6,070 bases of DNA from CF-113 sp035308345 (lineage in GTDB: Bacteria > Chloroflexota > Ktedonobacteria > Ktedonobacterales > Ktedonobacteraceae): positions 1 through 6,070 of the forward strand of contig DATGGW010000355.1 in NCBI GenBank assembly GCA_035308345.1. The letters run 5' to 3'. The position numbers and the translations under genes are program-made. A model generated the notes under the pieces. The model saw nothing but the letters and a program-made list of their open reading frames with translations, was not told where the DNA came from and made no database searches. Shown one piece after another: positions 1 to 4,497 of the stretch. The number at the start of each line of letters is the position of its first letter. Position 1 is the first letter of the stretch.

Positions 1-88
1 ACGTCCTAACCACTCTATGAGGAACGCAGGTGTGGAGAGACCGATCGGTCTCTCCACACCTGCGTTCCTCATAGAGTGGTTAGGACGT
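1..88. repeat. Perfect 88-bp palindrome (two 44-base arms, no loop) at the window edge
   Basis: Every base from 1 to 44 pairs with its partner from 88 down to 45, and the centre is CCGATCGG at 41-48. There are no mismatches and no loop. The right arm carries the last two sense codons and the TAA stop (80-82) of the minus-strand solute-binding protein gene, so the left arm is an exact inverted copy of a gene end. Natural terminators usually have a loop, some mismatches and a following T-tract, none of which is visible here. The match of the palindrome to the window boundary suggests a contig end folded back by amplification or assembly. In that case bases 1-44 are not real genomic sequence. 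A genuine hairpin end or a strong mRNA 3' stem is the alternative. Confidence 0.95.
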
Positions 89-1468
89 GTAGGACTGCAT
101 AGCCGTGCTTTCCAGAGAGCTGAGTATGCTATCCAGCTGTGATGGGTGCTGGATATAGTTCAGGACGCCCGCCCAGTATGCATTCTCCATCGCGGAGGGC
201 ATCAGGTCATCGGCGCCAAATCTGAACGAACTGGCCGAGGTCAACTGCTGGGCGGCTTTGCGCTCCACGTCATTCGGGTAGGCGCTCAGGCTTACCGCTT
301 TGTTCACGGAAGTGCCGACCTGGGTCTGCACCCAGACGGTCTGCGCCTCGGCGGATGCCATGTATTGCATGAACTGGCGAGTGCCATTGTTATCTTTAAA
401 AGCCGCGAAGATATCGGCTCCCCCGGTGTCTGCGCCGGCGTACTGCGGGTTGATCGTGGGGAAGGGGAAGAAGTTGTAATCCGTGCCCGCCGTGATCGAT
501 GGAAACTGGGCGCTGATGAAGCCAGAAGTGAAGTCGCCCAGGTAGTACATGTAGGCCTGGGGTGGCGTGTCGTAGGGCAGGTAAGAGGCATTCTGGAAGG
601 CAGTGGCCAGGATGGACTGCGGCGCGCCCTTGATGTAGTGGGGGCCGTTGACGATCTGGCCGTACATCTGCCAGGCGTTTTTAATGCTGGGATCCGTCCA
701 GGGGATCTGGTGTTTGTACCACTTGTCGTACATATCAGGGCCATTGAGGTTGATGTATATCTGGTCGATCCAGTCAGCGCCCGGCCAGCCGCTGGAACCA
801 GCGCTTAGCACACCCATCGACCAGGGGTATTTGCCCTGGCCGGCAATTTTGTTGGAGAGGGCGATTAAGTCATCCCAGGTAGTGGGTATGGTATATCCAT
901 TGGCCTGGAACTGTTTGGGGTTATACCAGATAGTGCCCTTAGTGCTGGCCTTGGGCAGCACGGCGTAGTAGTGACCATTGACCGAGGCGAACTGCTGCCA
1001 GACCGGGGCGTAATCCTGCTGGTACACGCTCCCTAAGATCGAGTCCAGTTGCAGGAGTTTCCCCTGCGTGGCCAACTGTTGGAACAGGGAAATGTTGGGC
1101 ATACCGGCGGCATCAGGCGGGTTGTTGCCACGAACGCGCGTGGACAGCACGGTCAGCAGGTCGCGCGTTGCCTCGCCGTTGACCTTAATGCCGGTCTTCT
1201 TGGTGAAGTTATTGGTGATGGTGGTGAAGGCGGTCAGCTCATTACCACTCCACTCGTGCAGCACGTCAATGGAAGTGACTGTGGCCGGGGTGCTGCTGGG
1301 CGAAGTGCTGCCACCGCAGGCTGCCAGCAAGGCTGATGCCCCGCTGACGCTCAGCCCAGCCGCGATTGCCCGCTGCATAAACTGGCGCCGGTTAATGTTG
1401 TTGGTGGTGACGTACTCTTCTACTAATTGATCCAATGATTTCTGCTGTTGACGATCATAAATAGGCAT
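80..1468 (-). CDS. ABC transporter extracellular solute-binding lipoprotein, alpha-glucoside (AglE-like) type
   Basis: This 462-residue protein should capture a sugar, probably an alpha-glucoside, outside the cell and pass it to an ABC permease. The N-terminus has a Tat-like motif (N26-R27-R28-Q-F-M), a hydrophobic stretch (about 33-48) and a lipobox L48-A-A-C51 followed by GGS, so it should be exported folded and lipid-anchored at C51. The mature part has the family 1 solute-binding protein pattern. GWPGADW (227-233), TGGADIFAAF (348-357) and RFGADDLMPSA (416-426) recall AglE-type alpha-glucoside binders. That substrate call comes from remembered family patterns, not a search. The start is supported by AGGGAGGG at 1473-1480, four bases before the ATG. 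No permease genes are visible; they would be expected downstream, beyond the left edge. The 3' end lies inside the terminal palindrome, so the last residues deserve caution. Confidence 0.9.
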   Translation of the reverse strand: MPIYDRQQQKSLDQLVEEYVTTNNINRRQFMQRAIAAGLSVSGASALLAACGGSTSPSSTPATVTSIDVLHEWSGNELTAFTTITNNFTKKTGIKVNGEATRDLLTVLSTRVRGNNPPDAAGMPNISLFQQLATQGKLLQLDSILGSVYQQDYAPVWQQFASVNGHYYAVLPKASTKGTIWYNPKQFQANGYTIPTTWDDLIALSNKIAGQGKYPWSMGVLSAGSSGWPGADWIDQIYINLNGPDMYDKWYKHQIPWTDPSIKNAWQMYGQIVNGPHYIKGAPQSILATAFQNASYLPYDTPPQAYMYYLGDFTSGFISAQFPSITAGTDYNFFPFPTINPQYAGADTGGADIFAAFKDNNGTRQFMQYMASAEAQTVWVQTQVGTSVNKAVSLSAYPNDVERKAAQQLTSASSFRFGADDLMPSAMENAYWAGVLNYIQHPSQLDSILSSLESTAMQSYTS

Positions 1469-1564
1469 GGTACCCTCCCTTGCTTAAATTATCGTACGGT
1501 GACTGCGCTCGCTGCGCTGACGAGCTAGCGGCGTAGGGGCTACCCTTGTGGTCGCCCGCCCGGT

Positions 1565-1586
1565 CGCCTATTCCTTACCATAGGCG
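1565..1586 (-). promoter_or_regulatory. 22-bp dyad or hairpin in the binding-protein leader
   Basis: CGCCTAT (1565-1571) and ATAGGCG (1580-1586) are exact reverse complements around an 8-base centre. The dyad lies about 12-34 bases downstream of the predicted minus-strand start site (near 1598). It could be a repressor operator placed to block the sugar gene's promoter, or a small hairpin in the mRNA leader. The symmetry is plainly visible; the function is inferred. Confidence 0.4.
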
Positions 1587-1604
1587 GCTTTTGCGCGCCT
1601 TCAA

Positions 1605-1633
1605 AGTATACAAGGAAACTCTTTCTCGTTGAA
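1605..1633 (-). promoter_or_regulatory. Candidate housekeeping-sigma promoter for the solute-binding protein gene
   Basis: Read on the minus strand, TTCAAC (1633-1628) and TATACT (1610-1605) are separated by 17 bases. The -10 matches TATAAT in five of six positions; the -35 matches TTGACA moderately. Transcription would start near 1598, giving a leader of about 130 bases before the ATG. Confidence 0.5.
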
Positions 1634-1641
1634 CGTCTTTT

Positions 1642-1660
1642 GGGGTCTAGTAGGGGTCTA
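1642..1660. repeat. Direct repeat GGGGTCTA-GTA-GGGGTCTA, 11-bp period
   Basis: Two identical 8-base units start at 1642 and 1653, exactly 11 bases apart, so they lie on the same face of the helix. They sit just upstream of the -35 of the predicted minus-strand promoter, at about -44 to -62 from its start site. This is where an activator would bind. Tandem sites with 11-bp spacing are typical of OmpR/PhoB-family response regulators, but the regulator is not identified here. Confidence 0.5.
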
Positions 1661-1705
1661 CTTGCATCCCTCCTAACCTCCAAAAAGATGTTCTGCACTT
1701 CCTTA

Positions 1706-1727
1706 CTACATAAAATACGTAATGTAG
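1706..1727. promoter_or_regulatory. Dyad CTACAT-N10-ATGTAG between the divergent promoters
   Basis: CTACAT (1706-1711) and ATGTAG (1722-1727) form a 6-base inverted repeat spanning 22 bases, with a second small palindrome TACGTA (1716-1721) inside. It lies between the two predicted promoters, about 60 bases upstream of the operon's -10, so it could be an operator for a dimeric regulator. A short dyad like this can also arise by chance. Confidence 0.25.
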
Positions 1728-1763
1728 ACGGAATATATCACAAGCTGCCCTGATGCCCCGCCC

Positions 1764-1793
1764 TTGCAAATTGATTGTCACTTTTACTATACT
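1764..1793 (+). promoter_or_regulatory. Candidate promoter for the XRE-sigma-anti-sigma operon
   Basis: TTGCAA (1764-1769) and TATACT (1788-1793) are separated by 18 bases, a good housekeeping-type promoter. Transcription would begin near 1800, leaving a leader of about 115 bases before the XRE start. The -10 core CTATACT (1787-1793) recurs exactly at 1802-1808, but no matching -35 was found for the second copy. Confidence 0.5.
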
Positions 1794-1836
1794 TCGCCTG
1801 TCTATACTAGTAGTAGTCTGTCAATCTTCAATTGAT

Positions 1837-1860
1837 GGGGAGGGGAAAGCTGGCATGTAG
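1837..1860 (+). promoter_or_regulatory. Start-stop mini-ORF (ATG TAG) with a strong ribosome binding site
   Basis: The purine-rich GGGGAGGGGA at 1837-1846 is the best Shine-Dalgarno sequence in the leader, stronger than that of the XRE gene. Nine bases after GGAGGGG comes ATG (1855-1857), followed at once by TAG (1858-1860). Ribosomes would initiate and meet a stop in the next codon. A hairpin begins at the next base. Such elements can stall or titrate ribosomes and so tune a downstream gene; that role is inferred. Confidence 0.4.
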
Positions 1861-1881
1861 GGACGCCTCTGCTGGGCGTCC
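1861..1881 (+). promoter_or_regulatory. Leader hairpin upstream of the XRE gene
   Basis: GGACGCC (1861-1867) pairs perfectly with GGCGTCC (1875-1881) around a 7-base loop. It starts immediately after the start-stop mini-ORF and ends 32 bases before the XRE ATG at 1914. No T-tract follows, so it is not a standard terminator. It may act as a leader stem affecting ribosome passage or mRNA stability. Confidence 0.45.
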
Positions 1882-1913
1882 GGCTCGGAAAGTGAGAAAG
1901 AGGCATGATTAAG

Positions 1914-2492
1914 ATGCTCCCAAACGAGCAGTTGAGACGAGAACGTCAACGGCGCGGTTGGTCCCGACAGTTCGTCGCTGAACAGCTTGGTGTAGCCGAT
2001 CCCAAAACCATTGGACGCTGGGAACGCGGGGTTGCCTTTCCCAGTTCTTATTTTTTACAGAGGCTCTGTACCCTCTTTGGCATGCTAGCCCAGGATTTAG
2101 GACTATTTCCATTCTATGACTCGGCCACGCCCCCGCTGCTCGTGGAGATAAGAGCTGCCCTGGAGCAATTACGCCGCGCAGAGAAGCGCTTGCAACTCAC
2201 CATACAGCAGGCTCCAACGGAGCGCTTTATGCATCCCTTAACGCTTACTCTTTTGTCTCTGCAAGCCGCGATAGAGATGGCTGAGTACTTTATCCGAAAT
2301 GTGGAGATGCACGCAACGGACTTTGACGCGCTCGCACGGGAAGGATGGGAAGCAAGCAATGGACAGGCCGCGTCCTCTCAGGATGACCTGGCTAACCTGT
2401 TCAACATGTTGTATCATCAAGAGGTGCCAGGGGCCAGATTTATCGCGCCTGCCATCCTTGAGCAGAGCAGAGATGCTGCGCAGGCGTTCTGA
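1914..2492 (+). CDS. XRE-type helix-turn-helix regulator, first gene of the sigma operon
   Basis: This cytoplasmic protein of about 192 residues should bind DNA. Residues 4-64 form a Cro/cI-type domain: NEQLRRERQRRGWS, then the helix-turn-helix VAEQLGV...KTIGRWERG (about 21-39), then LCTLFG. This pattern is common in Chloroflexota, where the same domain is often fused to long sensory or NTPase regions. Here it is followed by only about 128 residues: a charged helix (about 75-99, ALEQLRRAEKRLQL), which may be a coiled coil, and an unassigned C-terminal part with no transmembrane segment. The ATG at 1914 is preferred because AGAGG (1899-1903) lies ten bases upstream. An in-frame ATG at 1905 would add three residues but has that motif only one base away. 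The gene is followed after 11 bases by the sigma gene. It may repress or co-regulate the operon; no target is shown. Confidence 0.85.
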   Translation: MLPNEQLRRERQRRGWSRQFVAEQLGVADPKTIGRWERGVAFPSSYFLQRLCTLFGMLAQDLGLFPFYDSATPPLLVEIRAALEQLRRAEKRLQLTIQQAPTERFMHPLTLTLLSLQAAIEMAEYFIRNVEMHATDFDALAREGWEASNGQAASSQDDLANLFNMLYHQEVPGARFIAPAILEQSRDAAQAF

Positions 2493-2503
2493 GGAGCCGG
2501 TCA

Positions 2504-3130
2504 ATGGAGTACGGTACACGAGATACTCCTTCATCCGAGTCAGGAAGTAGCTTCCCCGACGAGCATAACCTTGTGCTGCGGGCGCAAGATGGTGACCAGT
2601 TAGCCTTCGAAGCGCTCTATGAGCGTTATAACGACCGCATATGCCGCTACTTAACCCGGATGATTGGCAATGATGGCATCGGCTGCGAACTCACCCAGGA
2701 AGTCTTTCTAAAGGCCTGGGAGGCTTTACTAAGCCTTCGTGATCCATCACGCTTTGCTGGCTGGCTTTATCGCATTGCAACAAACCGCGCATATAACTAT
2801 CAACAGCACGCCAAACTGCTGCATATCATACCGTGGGAAGAGTATGTATCGACAGAGGAAATATCCAGCATCGCGGGGCCGGCGGAACAGGTGGAGGAGA
2901 CAGAACTACTGGAACTCGCCCTTGCTCGTGTCTCTCCAACCTACAGACCATGTCTTATCCTATACGTTGTAGAAGAGTGCTCACAACGGCAAATAGCAGA
3001 ACTGTTACAGATAAAGGAATCCAGCATAGGGAGGTACGTGAGCCGGGGAAAAGAGGAGTTGCGTCAAATTTACTGGCGTCTCGCCAACGAGTCGGGTTCT
3101 TCAGCAAGAGGAGGGAAGCGGGGCCGATGA
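2504..3130 (+). CDS. ECF-type sigma-70 family RNA polymerase sigma factor
   Basis: This 208-residue protein should direct RNA polymerase to a dedicated set of promoters once freed from its anti-sigma factor. It has the minimal two-domain ECF layout. Region 2 spans about 22-98, with AFEALYERY, LTQEVFLKAW (63-72) and GWLYRIATNRAYN (86-98). An acidic linker (about 112-134) follows, then region 4 (about 135-193) with the helix-turn-helix CSQRQIAELLQIKESSIGRYVSR. Regions 1 and 3 are absent and there is no extra C-terminal domain. GAGGAG (2491-2496), which overlaps the preceding gene's stop codon, lies seven bases before the ATG. The TGA stop overlaps the next gene's ATG (ATGA, 3127-3130), so sigma and anti-sigma synthesis are probably coupled. 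I cannot assign it to a numbered ECF group by eye. Confidence 0.95.
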   Translation: MEYGTRDTPSSESGSSFPDEHNLVLRAQDGDQLAFEALYERYNDRICRYLTRMIGNDGIGCELTQEVFLKAWEALLSLRDPSRFAGWLYRIATNRAYNYQQHAKLLHIIPWEEYVSTEEISSIAGPAEQVEETELLELALARVSPTYRPCLILYVVEECSQRQIAELLQIKESSIGRYVSRGKEELRQIYWRLANESGSSARGGKRGR

Positions 3131-4458
3131 GAAACCAACTACCCTGCATCGCCTGGGCGGAGAAACTCGCAATGAGACGAGAGGACCTCTCGCCCGCCGA
3201 TCGTGCGGCCCTTGATGCGCATATACAAACCTGTCCAGCATGTGAAGCTGCCCAGGCCGACTATCATTTTTTTGATACCCGACTGCGCGCGCTGCCGCCA
3301 CCTTCTCTCAAACCCCTGCCTCGTCTTTCTCTTCAGATCTTTACGCAGGAGAAAGCGGAAAGGGACGCAGCCAGCGTCTTCAAGCACAGAGCCACTGCAA
3401 GCGCCTCCCATCTCTCTTTACCTGCCAGGCGAAGAACTGCTCGTCGCCTCATCTTTTCGCTCAGGCGCGTCGTTCCTGTTGTCCTCGTTGCTTCCCTTAC
3501 TCTGGCTCTAGTACTGGTCTTTAGCGTACAAATTGCCAGCAACACCAGCTCCCAACCGGCGGGAACAACCCTCCTCTCCTATAAAGGCCATAGCGATTAT
3601 GTAGATGCGGTGGCCTGGTCCCCTGACGGCCAGTACATCGCCTCTGGCAGTTGGGACGGCACTGTACAGGTCTGGGATGCGCACACAGGAGCCCTCATCA
3701 CCCTCTATAAACGCCACAAATATGTTGTCAGCGCCGTCGCCTGGTCTCCCGATGGTCAGTACATCGCCTCTGCAAGTTGGGATGGCACCGTCCAGGTCTG
3801 GAACGCCTTTACCGGGGCCCTCCGCACCATCTACAACGGGCATCCCGACGTTGTCAGCGCTCTCGCCTGGTCTCCCGATGGTCAATACATTGCCTCCGGC
3901 AGTTGGGACCACACCGTGCAGGTCTGGTATGCCAGCACGGGAGAGACCGTGCGCATCTACAAAGAACACAGCGAATTTGTGGATGCAGTGGCCTGGTCTC
4001 CCAATGGTCAATACATTGCCTCTGGAGATAGGAGCAATACCGTCCTTGTCTGGAACGCACAAACAGGACGCACGCTTGGCAGGTATCTAGCGTACACGGG
4101 CGGCATCATTGAGGCGCTGGCCTGGTCCCCCAATGGACGCTCCATCGCCGCTGCCAGCAGGGACAAAACCGTTCGCATCTGGCAAGCTTTTACCGGCCAG
4201 CTTCTCCTCACATACACGGGACACACTAATGAAGTCAGCGCGCTGGCCTGGTCCCCCAACGGTCAATACATTGCCTCTGGCAGTTGGGATCATGCCGTGC
4301 AGGTCTGGAATGCACGCACGGGAGCCACTCTCTTCACCTACAAAGGACACAACAATACTGTTGACGCGGTGGCCTGGTCACCTGATGGCCGGTATATTGC
4401 CTCCGGTAGTTGGGACCGCACCGTGCAGGTCTGGGTGGCGCCTGGATTGCACGCCTGA
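3127..4458 (+). CDS. Membrane anti-sigma factor: zinc-finger domain, one transmembrane helix, extracellular seven-bladed WD40 propeller
   Basis: This 443-residue protein should hold the upstream ECF sigma factor at the membrane and release it on an outside signal. Residues 1-45 are a ZAS-type anti-sigma domain with C7, H32, C36 and C39, spaced like the zinc ligands of RsrA and ChrR. A basic linker (R101-R114) precedes one hydrophobic helix (about 115-136), predicting an inside N-terminus and an outside C-terminus. Residues 147-443 are seven WD40 repeats of 42-43 residues, each with a variant of AWSP(D/N)G(Q/R)YIASGSWD. The first strand (TTLLSY) can complete the last blade and close the ring. 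The start at 3127 is chosen over the longer frame open from 2833, because it overlaps the sigma stop as ATGA, has GAGGAGGG 11 bases upstream, and begins exactly with the ZAS domain. WD40 proteins usually bind other proteins or peptides; the ligand is unknown. Confidence 0.9.
   Translation: MRNQLPCIAWAEKLAMRREDLSPADRAALDAHIQTCPACEAAQADYHFFDTRLRALPPPSLKPLPRLSLQIFTQEKAERDAASVFKHRATASASHLSLPARRRTARRLIFSLRRVVPVVLVASLTLALVLVFSVQIASNTSSQPAGTTLLSYKGHSDYVDAVAWSPDGQYIASGSWDGTVQVWDAHTGALITLYKRHKYVVSAVAWSPDGQYIASASWDGTVQVWNAFTGALRTIYNGHPDVVSALAWSPDGQYIASGSWDHTVQVWYASTGETVRIYKEHSEFVDAVAWSPNGQYIASGDRSNTVLVWNAQTGRTLGRYLAYTGGIIEALAWSPNGRSIAAASRDKTVRIWQAFTGQLLLTYTGHTNEVSALAWSPNGQYIASGSWDHAVQVWNARTGATLFTYKGHNNTVDAVAWSPDGRYIASGSWDRTVQVWVAPGLHA
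3568..4455 (+). repeat. Seven tandem WD40-coding repeats of 126-129 bp
   Basis: The units are 3568-3693, 3694-3819, 3820-3945, 3946-4071, 4072-4200, 4201-4326 and 4327-4455. They are strongly alike in DNA as well as protein, especially around the codons for AWSP and GQYIASGSWD, which points to recent amplification or gene conversion. Unit 5 is one codon longer and is the most diverged: it lacks the usual Gly-His (has Ala-Tyr) and has Arg in place of the Trp before the Asp. Unit 4 has GDRSN where the others have GSWD plus one residue. Variation is concentrated in the loop after the Gly-His position. Confidence 0.9.
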
Positions 4459-4497
4459 GACCATTTCATACACGTGTTAGCGCCTCCGCTGGTCGGC
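4459..4497. other. Short convergent gap between the anti-sigma and GH65 genes
   Basis: Only 39 bases separate the two stop codons. I see no hairpin followed by a T-tract in either direction, so no terminator can be placed here. Confidence 0.6.

Larger units (their letters stand above)
1469..1913. other. Divergent intergenic region between the binding-protein gene and the XRE-sigma-anti-sigma operon
   Basis: These 445 bases separate two divergently transcribed units and contain no convincing gene. From left to right they hold the binding-protein ribosome site, a roughly 125-base structured leader for that gene, its candidate promoter, an 11-bp-period direct repeat, a 22-bp dyad, a candidate promoter for the operon, and that operon's leader with a start-stop mini-ORF and hairpin. 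The middle, around 1600-1840, is relatively A+T-rich compared with the genes on either side, as expected for promoters. Confidence 0.8.

Noticed and set aside
146..808. A 220-codon plus-strand frame opposite the solute-binding protein
   Set aside because: It is antisense to a well-supported lipoprotein gene, shows no domain, and lacks a credible ribosome site.
1507..1525. Stem GCTCG/CGAGC in the binding-protein leader as part of a riboswitch
   Set aside because: The stem is only five base pairs in a G+C-rich stretch, and no known riboswitch core could be recognised.
1614..1637. GGAAAC-N14-CGTC as a possible ECF-sigma promoter for autoregulation of the operon
   Set aside because: It resembles ECF promoters in form, but the spacer is shorter than the usual 16-17, it overlaps the better minus-strand promoter, and it would leave a leader of over 260 bases.
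2833..3126. A 98-codon upstream extension of the WD40 anti-sigma reading frame
   Set aside because: It lies wholly within the sigma factor gene in another frame, its translation is Gly/Arg-rich and domain-free, and the start at 3127 has a ribosome site, ATGA coupling and the anti-sigma domain at its very beginning.
3508..4062. A 184-codon minus-strand frame with repeated VLTIGRPG-like segments, and similar frames on both strands across the repeats
   Set aside because: The 126-bp repeat has a length divisible by three, so a frame open in one unit stays open in all. These are shadows of the WD40 repeats.
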